From positions 1-58,401 of the forward strand of contig PALG01000012.1 of NCBI GenBank assembly GCA_002707025.1: 58,401 nt of DNA, read 5' to 3'. Each line of letters begins with the position of its first letter. Within the stretch, counting starts at the first letter, position 1. Origin of the DNA: Flavobacteriaceae bacterium. GTDB lineage: Bacteria; Bacteroidota; Bacteroidia; Flavobacteriales; Flavobacteriaceae. This document shows, piece after piece, positions 16,490-25,681 of the stretch. The position numbers and the translations under genes are program-made. The notes beneath the pieces are model-generated. The model saw nothing but the letters and a program-made list of their open reading frames with translations, ran no database searches and was not told the DNA's origin.

Positions 16490-19027
16490 TTAGAACATTC
16501 CACTGCTTCCATCTTTTTCGCGATCATCTCTATTTTTCCTGGATTTAGCTCTGTATTTTCCACCGCCAAATCGGTAGGATAAACTGGCCATGACCGTCCT
16601 GCTTTCCCAATTAAACTCCCCTATTTGCGCATAAGGTCTAGTTCCTTCAAAAGCGAATTGCATGGTATCAAAAATATCGTTGAAGTTTAAGCTAAAGGTG
16701 CCTCTTCCTTCCCATAAGTTATAACGGGCTCCCACATTGACGAAATACATGGGTTGTACTTCAAATTGTATGTTTTGATTCATCCCTCTGTAAAATCCAA
16801 AAGCTGAAAACGTTAGGTCTTTAGTTACTTTAAAATTATTGAACATTCTCACATTCCAAGCAGTGTTGTCTACCTGAATTTCTTCCCTAACAATATCTGC
16901 TTGTGTAGGGTTATTGCCCGTATTGTTCAAACTTTCGGTAATACCGGTTTGTGTCTGATTGTAAAAATCGAAACTGAAATTGAAATTCCACCATTTAGCG
17001 GGACGGTAATTACTGGAAAGCTCAACCCCATACGCAGAAGTATTGTTGAAATTATCATAGGTTAAAATAAGCCGGTTTAAATCGGTTGGGTCCACAAAAA
17101 CCGCTCGATTGATTTCATCTTCAATGGCTCGGTAAAAAACACCTCCCGTAATGGTTCCTTTTTTCAAGCTTCGGGTGTAATTGGCTTCCAACGAATTGGT
17201 AAACTGCGGAATTAAACTGGTGTTCCCTAAGGAAGAAATAAGCGGGGTGCTCCATTCCCGAATTGGGTTTACTTGGCTTACTCCGGGGCGATCTACCCTG
17301 CGGCTATAACTTATTTGGTATTGGTTGGCTTCGGAAGGGGTATAGGTGAAAAATGCTGAAGGATACACCTGTACATAATCGTTGCTAAATTGCTTCAGTA
17401 CATTGTCACCTTCAATACTTACTTCAACACCTTCATCGGCAGTAATATTGGAGGTGTTTCCGGAAACTATCCCCGGGCCGTAGCGTTCCGTAGTATTGGC
17501 GGTTACTTCTACGGTTTCCGCCCTAACCCCAAGTTGTACACTAAATTTCTCCCAACTTTTTCCGAAGGTGGCATAGGCCGAATAAATATCCCGGGTATAG
17601 TCAAAATCGGTACTGGGGGAAACTATTAAATCGCCTTCCAGATCAAAAGGGTTAACTACGAATTGCTGGGACGACCTCGTAATAGTTGAATTGAAAAGCC
17701 TTGCTTCGGCTCCTAATTCCAGCTTAGTGGTTTCTGAAAGTGGATTCACATAATCCAGATTTACGGTAAGTTGGTCCCTATTGGTGTCTACAAAATCCAT
17801 GTAGTTATTACTGAAGGCGGCTCCCGAAAATAGGAAGGTCGCGTCTTCATTGTTTTCAAATTCGTTATAATCGGCTTCCAATTCAATGTTGTGGCCTTCC
17901 TTGTCAAAACTCAATTTATAATCAAAATTGTACTGAGAAGAAAGATTCTCTCTTTCATTGAAAAAATCCTGAAACTGATTTAGTTCGGTATTGTTGTAAT
18001 ACTGAATATCGGTTGTTCCAGAGGTTCCTCCATCATATAAATTCTGATTGGTAAAAAACGAAAGGGTATTCTTATCGTTTAAATAAAAATCTACCCCTAC
18101 TTTAAATAAATTGGATTGACTATCGTCCAGAAAGTTGAAAAATTGTTGGGAGTTTTCTTCTACTCTAAAAATGTCTCCATAATTTTCGTTCACAGAGGTA
18201 TTATGTCCCCAGTTTCCGTAGAAATTCAACTTTCCATTTCGGTAATTGAAATCAATGTTGGAATTAAACTTGGGTTGTTTTTCATAAGCTAGTGAAACGC
18301 TGGCGTTTCCATTAAAGCCCACGTTGAGGTTTTTATGAAGGATGATGTTGATGATACCACTCATTCCTTCAGGGTTGTATTTGGCCGAAGGATTGGTGAT
18401 CAATTCGATTTGTTTGATCGAGGTCGACGGAATTTGTTTCAGCAATTGTGCCACGGGAACGTTAGAAAGTTTCCCGTCTATCATCACCCGCACATTTTGA
18501 TTGCCGCGAAGTGCGATGTCTCCCGTTTGTTGATCTACACTTACCGAAGGAAGGTTGTTCATAATATCGGAAGCGGTAGGCCCACTGGTCGTTAAATCTT
18601 TTCCTACCGTAATGACTTTCCGGTCCATTTTCTGTTGAATGGTGGATCGTTCGGCGGTTACGACCACTTCATCCAACGCTTCGGTATTCTCCTCCAATAG
18701 AATATTTCCCATGTCTATGTTTCGGGAATCCCGATTAATTTCCACTTGGGTATTGTAGGTCTTGTACCCTATATACTGAATAGAGACCTTGACTTTTCCT
18801 TCCGGAATGTCTTCAATAGTAAAATGGCCGTTATCATCGGTAACCCCTCCTGTAATGATCCCTTCGTTGAGGTCTTTTACAACCACGGTTACATAAGGAA
18901 TAGGCTGTTGTAGGTTTTTGTCGATCACCGTTCCGGTAATTGTGCCGGGTTTGTCTGTTTCAGGTTCAGGATTTGCAAAAGAGGTAAAGCATGCCCATAG
19001 GGCCATGAAAAAAAATAACTGTTTCAT
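16490..19027 (-). CDS. Outer-membrane TonB-dependent receptor (CarboxypepD_reg-like plus OMP_b-brl_3 barrel)
   Basis: The product has 845 residues. After a signal peptide (about 1-18) comes a carboxypeptidase-regulatory-like domain (GTITGTVIDKNLQQPIPYV, about 28-110), a plug domain (about 125-235; 'SDIMNNLPSVSVDQQTGDIALRG', 'MIDGKLS') and a 22-strand-type barrel matching the OMP_b-brl_3 class, with the repeated phrase YSRRVDRPG near residue 580. No SusD partner is adjacent, so it is not an obvious polysaccharide-utilisation SusC. The ligand is unknown; a metal chelate or peptide is possible. The C-terminus is unusually basic and charged (KYRAKSRKNRDDREKDG...) after the last strand. A leader with a terminator lies upstream on the same strand. 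Confidence 0.9.
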   Translation of the reverse strand: MKQLFFFMALWACFTSFANPEPETDKPGTITGTVIDKNLQQPIPYVTVVVKDLNEGIITGGVTDDNGHFTIEDIPEGKVKVSIQYIGYKTYNTQVEINRDSRNIDMGNILLEENTEALDEVVVTAERSTIQQKMDRKVITVGKDLTTSGPTASDIMNNLPSVSVDQQTGDIALRGNQNVRVMIDGKLSNVPVAQLLKQIPSTSIKQIELITNPSAKYNPEGMSGIINIILHKNLNVGFNGNASVSLAYEKQPKFNSNIDFNYRNGKLNFYGNWGHNTSVNENYGDIFRVEENSQQFFNFLDDSQSNLFKVGVDFYLNDKNTLSFFTNQNLYDGGTSGTTDIQYYNNTELNQFQDFFNERENLSSQYNFDYKLSFDKEGHNIELEADYNEFENNEDATFLFSGAAFSNNYMDFVDTNRDQLTVNLDYVNPLSETTKLELGAEARLFNSTITRSSQQFVVNPFDLEGDLIVSPSTDFDYTRDIYSAYATFGKSWEKFSVQLGVRAETVEVTANTTERYGPGIVSGNTSNITADEGVEVSIEGDNVLKQFSNDYVQVYPSAFFTYTPSEANQYQISYSRRVDRPGVSQVNPIREWSTPLISSLGNTSLIPQFTNSLEANYTRSLKKGTITGGVFYRAIEDEINRAVFVDPTDLNRLILTYDNFNNTSAYGVELSSNYRPAKWWNFNFSFDFYNQTQTGITESLNNTGNNPTQADIVREEIQVDNTAWNVRMFNNFKVTKDLTFSAFGFYRGMNQNIQFEVQPMYFVNVGARYNLWEGRGTFSLNFNDIFDTMQFAFEGTRPYAQIGEFNWESRTVMASLSYRFGGGKYRAKSRKNRDDREKDGSSGMF

Positions 19028-19134
19028 AGTTCGTTGGTTTGATTGTTTGATTGATGATTACTTTTCAGTAATACTCATAGGACGAAGAAGGGGGAAATCT
19101 GTTACAATAAATTTTCATTTTCATTTATTGCGAA

Positions 19135-19196
19135 TAAAAAAAGCCCGAAGTCTAGAACTCCGGGCTACCTTTACTGCTATTATTAACACTAACCAT
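19135..19196 (-). promoter_or_regulatory. Leader with short ORF and intrinsic terminator upstream of the TonB-dependent receptor gene
   Basis: On the minus strand a 14-codon ORF (ATG at 19196, TAG at 19154-19152; MVSVNNSSKGSPEF) runs into a GC-rich hairpin (AGCCCG...CGGGCT, 19142-19166) followed by a T-run. The hairpin sits about 110 bases before the receptor start. It looks like an attenuator or the end of a small transcript. The 315-base gap from 19028 to 19342 otherwise holds only the promoter of the next plus-strand gene. No known riboswitch is recognised. Confidence 0.45.
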
Positions 19197-19328
19197 CAAC
19201 GTAAAAAAATTCGCAGTAAAGACTTGAAATATTTCACTAATATAGACGAGACTTTTTGCTTTATGTTACATACGCAATAAGATTTAACTAAGTTTTAAGC
19301 ATTTGAGGGCTTTTTATGTTAAATTCAA

Positions 19329-19336
19329 TATTTTTG
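19329..19336 (+). promoter_or_regulatory. -7 box of the CoA-binding protein gene
   Basis: TATTTTTG fits TAnnTTTG and ends only six bases before the chosen ATG, which would give a leaderless or nearly leaderless mRNA. Confidence 0.45.
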
Positions 19337-19342
19337 TTTGTT

Positions 19343-19702
19343 ATGAAAAAGACTTTAGTTATTGGGGCCAGTACCAACCCCGCCCGATATTCCAATATTG
19401 CCATTCATCGACTTTCTCAATTTGGACATCCCATTGAGGCATTAGGTCTAAAAGAAGGTACCGTTAATGGTATTGAAATTTTTACGGAAAAGAAGCCCAT
19501 TGAAAATGTGCACACCGTCACCCTTTATGTTGGGCCTAAAAATCAGCCGGAATATTATCAGTACATCATCGGTTTACAACCTAAACGTGTAATTTTCAAC
19601 CCAGGCACCGAAAATCCTGAATTTTTCTCTCTTCTGAAGGAAAATGAGGTCGCTTATGAGGTTGCTTGTACTTTAGTATTACTTTCTACGAATCAGTATT
19701 AA
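19343..19702 (+). CDS. CoA-binding (Rossmann-fold) domain protein, YccU-like
   Basis: The product has 119 residues. The N-terminal strand and loop [17 protein letters not shown] match the CoA_binding_2 family. [13 protein letters not shown] and [13 protein letters not shown] agree with the family pattern. These proteins bind CoA or a related nucleotide; a cellular role is not established. The ATG at 19343 ([10 protein letters not shown]) is preferred to one at 19316, which would overlap the -7 box. Its last 24 bases overlap the end of the convergent symporter gene. Confidence 0.85.
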   Translation: MKKTLVIGASTNPARYSNIAIHRLSQFGHPIEALGLKEGTVNGIEIFTEKKPIENVHTVTLYVGPKNQPEYYQYIIGLQPKRVIFNPGTENPEFFSLLKENEVAYEVACTLVLLSTNQY

Positions 19703-21136
19703 TCCCAAGAAGGTAAGAAAGCCGTTAATAGGTAAAAGCTCGTATCCTATTTGATAGCCTCCAAGAGTTTCTGAAGGGATACTTCCCAATAGGGAAATAA
19801 CCACTACGGAAGCTAATGCCACAACCCATACATAACGGTCTTTCACTTTAAATTTAGTGAAGATACCAAAGGCAAAAAGCCCTAACAAGGGGCCGTAGGT
19901 ATATCCTGCAACCACCAAAAGACTATCAATAACATTGCTGGTGAGAATGTATTTAAAAGCAATAATCACCAATACCAATAACAAGCTCATGCCAATATGA
20001 ACACTTTTCCGAAGCCTTTTTTGACGATGGGCTTCCTTTTTATCAATCCCTAGAAAATCGACACAAAAACTTGTGGTCAATGAGGTAAGAGCGCTATCGG
20101 CACTGCTGTAGGCAGCTGCTATGAGCCCAAGTAAGAAAGTAACCGCTAAAACCGTTCCCAGACCACTATTTAAAGCAATTTCAGGGAATAACAAGTCGGT
20201 TTTTGGAGTACCATCTAATAGGGGAACAGAAATGCCCGATTTTTCAGCATAGATAAATAATAGTGCTCCTAACAGCAGGAACAAAAAGGTAACTGCCGTT
20301 AGTACAATGCTAAACGATACCATGTTTTTTTGCGCTTCTTTTAAATTTTTACAGGTAAGGTTTTTTTGCATCATGTCCTGATCCAGCCCCGTCATGCAAA
20401 TGGTAATGAACATTCCACCAAGAAAGGATTTCAGGAAATGGTTTTTTTTAAAGAAATTATCGGTAAAAAAAGTCTTATTGTAATTTTTCAGTTCTTCCGA
20501 AGTAAGGAATTCAGAAAAACTCCAATTCAATTCTTTGGTAATGAAATAGATAGAAAGGCATACCGCTGAAACCATGAACAAGGTTTGTAAGGTATCGGTC
20601 CAGACAATCGTTTTAATTCCGCCCCGGTTGGTATAGATCCAAATAAGAAGGATGGAGAAGACTACGGTTATTTCAAAAGGAATTCCATACGAATTGAAAA
20701 CAAACTGCTGTAATACAATTGCTACAAGAAAAAGACGAAAAGAAGCTCCTAATACTCGGGACACAAAAAAGAAAAAAGCCCCTGTTTTGTAACTTACTGT
20801 TCCGAAGCGTTCCTCTAAATATTGATAGATGGAGGTTACATTATGACGATAATATATGGGCAACAGGATAAAAGCCACGATAAAATAACCTACAAAATAT
20901 CCCAGTACTACCTGAAAGTAACTAAACTGGGAAGCTTCTACCCACCCTGGAACCGAAATAAAAGTGACTCCACTCAAAGAGGCGCCAATCATTCCAAAAG
21001 CTACTAAGTACCAAGGAGATTGTTTTGAAGCCTTAAAGAAAACTTCGTTACTATCATCTTTTCCCGTAAAATAGGAAATCAGTAAAAGGACCCCAAAATA
21101 TCCGGCAATGAGTAAAATTATATGAAGTGGTTCCAT
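19679..21136 (-). CDS. Sodium:solute symporter (SSS family)
   Basis: The product has 485 residues with about 13 hydrophobic segments. The motif order fits the SSS family: [15 protein letters not shown] (about 60), [15 protein letters not shown] (about 130), [17 protein letters not shown] (about 170), and [25 protein letters not shown] (about 335-360), which holds the conserved Na+-site serines. It would import a small solute with sodium in the inner membrane; the substrate is not predictable from sequence. The start at 21136 ([15 protein letters not shown]) is chosen over an upstream ATG because it begins at the first helix. It converges with the CoA-binding gene, overlapping by 24 bases. Confidence 0.92.
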   Translation of the reverse strand: MEPLHIILLIAGYFGVLLLISYFTGKDDSNEVFFKASKQSPWYLVAFGMIGASLSGVTFISVPGWVEASQFSYFQVVLGYFVGYFIVAFILLPIYYRHNVTSIYQYLEERFGTVSYKTGAFFFFVSRVLGASFRLFLVAIVLQQFVFNSYGIPFEITVVFSILLIWIYTNRGGIKTIVWTDTLQTLFMVSAVCLSIYFITKELNWSFSEFLTSEELKNYNKTFFTDNFFKKNHFLKSFLGGMFITICMTGLDQDMMQKNLTCKNLKEAQKNMVSFSIVLTAVTFLFLLLGALLFIYAEKSGISVPLLDGTPKTDLLFPEIALNSGLGTVLAVTFLLGLIAAAYSSADSALTSLTTSFCVDFLGIDKKEAHRQKRLRKSVHIGMSLLLVLVIIAFKYILTSNVIDSLLVVAGYTYGPLLGLFAFGIFTKFKVKDRYVWVVALASVVVISLLGSIPSETLGGYQIGYELLPINGFLTFLGLILIRRK

Positions 21137-21199
21137 GTGTTGCTTGCAGCTAAAGCGGTAAAAATACAAAGTTTAACTTCCTAAAGGAGATTTTTTAAT

Positions 21200-21207
21200 T
21201 ATTTTTG
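21200..21207 (+). promoter_or_regulatory. -7 box of the T9SS-secreted propeller protein gene
   Basis: TATTTTTG fits TAnnTTTG and ends 24 bases before the ATG at 21232. Confidence 0.5.
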
Positions 21208-21231
21208 AAATACTTAGAAAATTTGCTTTCC

Positions 21232-23724
21232 ATGAAAAAGATATTTTTAACCATGCTGCTCACTTTATTTGTGTGGGGGCAAGGCTTTTCCCAAGAATAC
21301 CTTCAAATGATTGAAGATGGAGGATATACTGTTGAAGAAATTGTAACGAGCGCTGAAGCGTATTTTGCCAATAAGGATAAAGGTCGGGGTTCGGGCTACA
21401 AGCAATTTAAGCGTTGGGAGTACATGGCCAAAAGGCTAATGAACGAAAGTGGGTATTTGGTGCCTTTTGAAGAACAGTTATCCCGATTGGAAAATTACAA
21501 TGCTTATTTAAATCAAACAGCTTCCAATAGACAACCCATGAATGACAATTGGGTGGAAATGGGGCCAACCAGTTGGAATGCTACCACTTCCTGGAATCCT
21601 GGGGTAGGAAGAATTACCGGAATTTCGGTAGACCCCAACAATAACGATCATATTATCGTAGGAGCCAATACAGGTGGAGTCTGGAAAACAACCGATGCAG
21701 GCGCCAATTGGACGCCACTTGGCGATTACTTTTCCAATTTGTATGTGTATTCTGTAGCGATAGACCCAAGCAATCCAAATACGTATTACTTTGGTTCCTA
21801 CGGCGGAATCATTTACCAATCCACGGATGCTGGAGCTACTTGGAATGCGATAGGAAATGCGGGTAATTCAACAGTCAATAAAATTTTAATCCATCCCTCT
21901 AATTCCAATATCCTTTTTGCGAGTTCGGAGGCTAGCGGAATTTATCGCTCTACCAATGGGGGAAGTAGTTGGACCAATGTCATTCCTTCCGAAAATAGAG
22001 GGTATGATATCGAATTCAAGCCAAATGATCCCACCACGGTATATGCTTCTGGTTTTGGGGTACACGTATCCACTAATGGAGGAGCTAATTTTACTTCAGT
22101 TTCTGGATTTGATGGAGGCCCTAAGATGATGGGGGTTTCTCCAGACGATGCTACTGTGGTTTATGTGGTGGAAGCCGATGGAGGAAGTTTTGGAGGTTTT
22201 TATAAATCTACCGATAGCGGGCAAAGCTATACAGAACTCAACCATGCCAACCGAAATTATTTTGGATATGATACGGCTGGATTCAATCCAGGGGGACAAG
22301 CACCCCGTGATATGGATGTGGCGGTTAATCCTAATAATGTAAATGAAGTCCATATAGCTGGAATCCTTACATGGCGTTCGCTGGATGGAGGCGTTAACTT
22401 TACTTGTACCTCCGATTGGATTCCTGATGCTGCTGCCAATGCCAATATTGGATACTGCCACGCCGACGTGGATTTACTCGAGTTTGTAAATACAACACTA
22501 TATGCGGGGACCGATGGGGGTATATTCAAAGCAACCAACACCACAAACCTGAATGCAGATTATTATGAAGATATCACCACGGGAATCGGTATTCGTCAAT
22601 TTTACAAAATTGGTATTTCCCAAACTCCAGAAGTGGTAGTTTCTGGAGGTGCTCAGGATAATGGAACGTCCTTTTATACACAATCCAACGGTTGGATCGA
22701 TTGGCTAGGGGCCGATGGTATGGAATCTTTTGTGGATAAGGATAATACCGATGTCATGTACGGAACAAGTCAGAACGGACAATTATACCGAACCGACAAC
22801 GGTGCGGGAAGTATTACAGGGCTTCCAGAGCCGGGACAAGGTTCAGGAAATTGGGTGACTCCCTTTGAACAAGACCCAATCGTTACCAATACCATTTACT
22901 TAGGGTATAACTTTGTGTACAAGTCTACCGATAAAGGAAACAATTGGACCAGTATTTCCCAAAATTTCGGGGATAATTTAAATGAATTAAAAATAGCACC
23001 ATCCAATAATCAAATTATGTATGCTGCCCGAGGCGGGTTGCTTTATAGAACCGACGATGGTGGGACTACCAGCTGGGAACAGTCCTCACCAAGCGGTATT
23101 ATTAATAGTATTGCGATACATCCTACCAACCCCAATAAGGTAGCGGTGGCAACCACTAGTGCTAATAAGGTGTTTGTTACTGAAGATGGTGGGGAAACAT
23201 GGGAAAACTATCGGTTCAACCTTCCCAATTTTAGTGCTTTGGCAGTGGTTTGGGATGACAATGGGGAAGATGGACTTTATGTGGGGATGAATTATGGAAT
23301 CTATTATATCGATAATACGTTTGAGGAATGGCAACCTTATTTCACAAATCTCCCCAATGTTATTGTGAACGAATTGGAAATAAATACGGAAGATGGCAAT
23401 ATTTATGCAGGCACCTACGGAAGAGGGCTTTGGGCTTCTCCAAAATTTGAACCGGAGGTTTTGGGTAATACTGACTTTGTTCTGGTCAATGAATTTTCCA
23501 TTGCTCCCAATCCGGTAGAGGAACAGTTGCAGGTATACTGGAAGGAATCTGAAGCAGTGGCTCTTCGAATATTTGATGTTTCCGGAAAGTTGGTTATCTA
23601 TCAACCAGAAGTTTTCATGAACCAAAAGTATACGGTGGCTGTTTCCCACTTAAAACCAGGAACCTATTTTGTTCGAATGAGCACTTCTAAGGGAACCTAT
23701 ACTAAAAAGTTTATCAAGGAATAA
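21232..23724 (+). CDS. T9SS type A sorting-domain protein with Asp-box (BNR/sortilin-like) propeller repeats
   Basis: The product has 830 residues. The signal peptide is about 1-20 (MKKIFLTMLLTLFVWGQGFS). At least six Asp-box motifs follow: VWKTTDAGANWTPLG, IYQSTDAGATWNAIG, IYRSTNGGSSWTNV, FYKSTDSGQSYTEL, VYKSTDKGNNWTSI and VFVTEDGGETWENY. These predict one or two beta-propellers as in sialidases, sortilin or xyloglucanases. The C-terminal 75 residues form a type A T9SS signal (SIAPNPVEEQLQVYW ... LRIFDVSGKLV ... LKPGTYFVRMSTSKGTYTKKFI). The protein is therefore secreted or surface-bound. Catalytic residues for a glycosidase cannot be assigned by eye. The start at 21232 is preferred to an in-frame TTG at 21205 that lies inside the -7 box. 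Confidence 0.9.
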   Translation: MKKIFLTMLLTLFVWGQGFSQEYLQMIEDGGYTVEEIVTSAEAYFANKDKGRGSGYKQFKRWEYMAKRLMNESGYLVPFEEQLSRLENYNAYLNQTASNRQPMNDNWVEMGPTSWNATTSWNPGVGRITGISVDPNNNDHIIVGANTGGVWKTTDAGANWTPLGDYFSNLYVYSVAIDPSNPNTYYFGSYGGIIYQSTDAGATWNAIGNAGNSTVNKILIHPSNSNILFASSEASGIYRSTNGGSSWTNVIPSENRGYDIEFKPNDPTTVYASGFGVHVSTNGGANFTSVSGFDGGPKMMGVSPDDATVVYVVEADGGSFGGFYKSTDSGQSYTELNHANRNYFGYDTAGFNPGGQAPRDMDVAVNPNNVNEVHIAGILTWRSLDGGVNFTCTSDWIPDAAANANIGYCHADVDLLEFVNTTLYAGTDGGIFKATNTTNLNADYYEDITTGIGIRQFYKIGISQTPEVVVSGGAQDNGTSFYTQSNGWIDWLGADGMESFVDKDNTDVMYGTSQNGQLYRTDNGAGSITGLPEPGQGSGNWVTPFEQDPIVTNTIYLGYNFVYKSTDKGNNWTSISQNFGDNLNELKIAPSNNQIMYAARGGLLYRTDDGGTTSWEQSSPSGIINSIAIHPTNPNKVAVATTSANKVFVTEDGGETWENYRFNLPNFSALAVVWDDNGEDGLYVGMNYGIYYIDNTFEEWQPYFTNLPNVIVNELEINTEDGNIYAGTYGRGLWASPKFEPEVLGNTDFVLVNEFSIAPNPVEEQLQVYWKESEAVALRIFDVSGKLVIYQPEVFMNQKYTVAVSHLKPGTYFVRMSTSKGTYTKKFIKE

Positions 23725-23743
23725 TTCCACAAACCCTTTTCAC

Positions 23744-23782
23744 AAAAGCCTCGTAAAGTACTTACTTTGTGGGGCTTTTTTT
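23744..23782 (+). terminator. Rho-independent terminator between the propeller gene and recR
   Basis: AAAAGCCTCGTAAAG pairs with CTTTGTGGGGCTTTT when G-T wobbles are allowed, and a T-run follows. It lies 20 bases after the upstream stop. Confidence 0.82.
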
Positions 23783-23807
23783 ATATCTTTCCACCAATAA
23801 TTATTCT

Positions 23808-24428
23808 ATGGAATTTTCATCAAAATTATTGGAGAATGCCGTTGATGAAGTGTCGCAATTACCCGGAATAGGAAAGCGGACAGCTTTACGATTGGTACTT
23901 CATTTGTTGAAACAGCCTACAGAACAAACCCAGAAACTGGCACATAGCCTTCAGCAAATGCGGGAGGAAATCAACTTCTGTAGAAATTGCCACAATATCT
24001 CCGATACACAACTTTGTGAAATTTGTGCCAACCCCAATAGGGAGGAAAGCATCGTTTGTGTGGTTGAGGATATCCGGGATGTCATGGCTATTGAAAATAC
24101 GAGCCAGTTTAAAGGCCACTATCACGTATTAGGCGGAAAAATATCTCCCATGGATGGCATTGGCCCCAGTGATTTGAACATTCCTTCCTTAGTAGAAAAA
24201 GTGAAGAATGGTACGGTGAGGGAATTGATATTTGCATTGAGCTCTACTATGGAAGGGGACACAACTAATTTTTATATTTTCAAACAAATTGAAGATACTG
24301 AAGTAATCACGACCACAATTGCCCGTGGCATCTCGGTAGGGGATGAATTGGAGTATGCCGATGAGGTGACCTTGGGCCGAAGTATTTTACATAGAATTCC
24401 TTTTGAAGCATCTCTTAAAAGCCCCTAA
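23808..24428 (+). CDS. recR: Recombination mediator protein RecR
   Basis: The product has 206 residues. In order: helix-hairpin-helix ([15 protein letters not shown], about 15-29), a four-Cys zinc finger (Cys58, Cys61, Cys70, Cys73 in [16 protein letters not shown]), a Toprim domain ([15 protein letters not shown], then [19 protein letters not shown]) and the C-terminal segment [21 protein letters not shown]. With RecF and RecO it loads RecA at gapped DNA. The ATG at 23808 is the normal family start; an upstream in-frame ATG at 23769 would add 13 residues overlapping the terminator T-run. The glycosyltransferase gene follows after three bases. Confidence 0.97.
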   Translation: MEFSSKLLENAVDEVSQLPGIGKRTALRLVLHLLKQPTEQTQKLAHSLQQMREEINFCRNCHNISDTQLCEICANPNREESIVCVVEDIRDVMAIENTSQFKGHYHVLGGKISPMDGIGPSDLNIPSLVEKVKNGTVRELIFALSSTMEGDTTNFYIFKQIEDTEVITTTIARGISVGDELEYADEVTLGRSILHRIPFEASLKSP

Positions 24429-24431
24429 GTA

Positions 24432-25562
24432 TTGAAGCTATCGGTAGTCATTTTAAACTACAATGTTCGGTATTTTCTCGAACAATGTTTGCTTTCGGTG
24501 CAGCGTGCCTTGAAAGACTTGGAGGGTGAAATCATCGTGATCGACAATGCTTCGAGCGATGATAGTTGTGCTATGGTAGCAAAACAATTTCCAGAAGTCA
24601 CCCTTATTCGAAATCCAGAAAATGTGGGTTTTAGTAAAGCCAACAATCAGGCCGTTAAGGTCGCAAAAGGAACTTATCTCTGTATTTTAAATCCCGATAC
24701 GGCGGTTTCTGAACATACTTTTGTGGAGGCACTTCGGTTTGCGGAAAGCACACCTCAAATGGGAGCTTTGGGAATCCGTTATCAGGATGGTACCGGTCAT
24801 TTTCTTCCAGAATGTAAGCGAAATATTCCCACGCCCCAAAGGGCTATTTTTAAAGTACTGGGCTTTACCAAAGGAAAAAAAGGCTATTACGCTAATAACC
24901 TGGCACCACACGACGCTGGTAGAGTAGAAGTCTTGGCGGGTGCTTTTATGATGATAAAACGAGAATTATACGAGTCTCTTGGGGGTTTTGATGAAGACTA
25001 TTTTATGTATGGGGAAGATATCGATTTGAGTTATAAAATCCTTCAAGCGGGTTATAAAAATTATTATCACGGTGGTTTGTGTGTGCTCCACTATAAAGGA
25101 GAAAGTACCACTTTGGATGCAGCGTATCTAGATCGGTTTTATGGAGCCATGCGTATTTTTTATAACAAACATTTTAAGAAAAATACCGTCTTAACTTCTT
25201 TGATTTTTACTGGAGTATCGATTACAAAATTTTTCCGAGGAAGAAAAGTATCTCGAAGAAAACAAGTTCGTAATACGGTGGATGAAGCTTGGGTGCTTAC
25301 GGAAGATTTAAATTTTTTACGAAATCTATCTGAAACCTTGGATATTCCAGTAAAGTCGGTGGCACTTAGAGCGGTACAGGAAGACTTGCTGGAGGGTAAA
25401 ATGCTTGTTTTTGATACGCAATACTTATCCTATAAAAATATCTTTCAGTTAATGCAGAAACAACGAAAGGGCGGTAACTCTTTCCGAATAAGGCCGCCCC
25501 ATAGCTCCTTTATAATTGGGAGTGACCAAAGTGACCAAAAGGGCGAGGTACTGCATTTTTAA
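24432..25562 (+). CDS. Glycosyltransferase family 2 (rhamnosyltransferase-like)
   Basis: The product has 376 residues. The GT-A nucleotide-sugar domain shows VVILNYNVRYFLEQCL, VIDNASSDDS, NPENVGFSKANNQ, CILNPDTAV (the DxD-like metal site) and GGFDEDYFMYGEDIDLSYK (acceptor/catalytic region, about 187-206). About 120 further residues, basic then mixed, form a C-terminal extension. It probably adds a sugar in cell-envelope polysaccharide synthesis. The start is TTG at 24432, three bases after the recR stop; the first strand KLSVVILNYN begins right there, so no later start can work. There is one short hydrophobic stretch (TSLIFTGVSITKFF) but no clear membrane anchor. Confidence 0.9.
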   Translation: MKLSVVILNYNVRYFLEQCLLSVQRALKDLEGEIIVIDNASSDDSCAMVAKQFPEVTLIRNPENVGFSKANNQAVKVAKGTYLCILNPDTAVSEHTFVEALRFAESTPQMGALGIRYQDGTGHFLPECKRNIPTPQRAIFKVLGFTKGKKGYYANNLAPHDAGRVEVLAGAFMMIKRELYESLGGFDEDYFMYGEDIDLSYKILQAGYKNYYHGGLCVLHYKGESTTLDAAYLDRFYGAMRIFYNKHFKKNTVLTSLIFTGVSITKFFRGRKVSRRKQVRNTVDEAWVLTEDLNFLRNLSETLDIPVKSVALRAVQEDLLEGKMLVFDTQYLSYKNIFQLMQKQRKGGNSFRIRPPHSSFIIGSDQSDQKGEVLHF

Positions 25563-25638
25563 TTATGGATTCGGCAACGATTCCTGCAATTTTCGAAAAC
25601 CTTTTAGAAAATTTAAAACAAAAACGCTCAAATTTCAT

Positions 25639-25646
25639 TAATTTTG
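25639..25646 (+). promoter_or_regulatory. -7 box of the 2-oxoacid dehydrogenase E2 gene
   Basis: TAATTTTG fits TAnnTTTG and ends 35 bases before the ATG. Confidence 0.48.
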
Positions 25647-25681
25647 CATCCGTTCACATATAGAATTATTGCAAAAAAACT

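Noticed and set aside
18918-19280. 120-residue plus-strand reading frame covering the start of the TonB receptor gene
   Set aside because: Half is antisense to the receptor signal peptide and the rest crosses the leader terminator. No domain is visible.
23086-23649. 187-residue minus-strand reading frame inside the Asp-box protein gene
   Set aside because: It is antisense to a clear T9SS protein and its composition (Ile, His and Cys rich) is that of a shadow frame.
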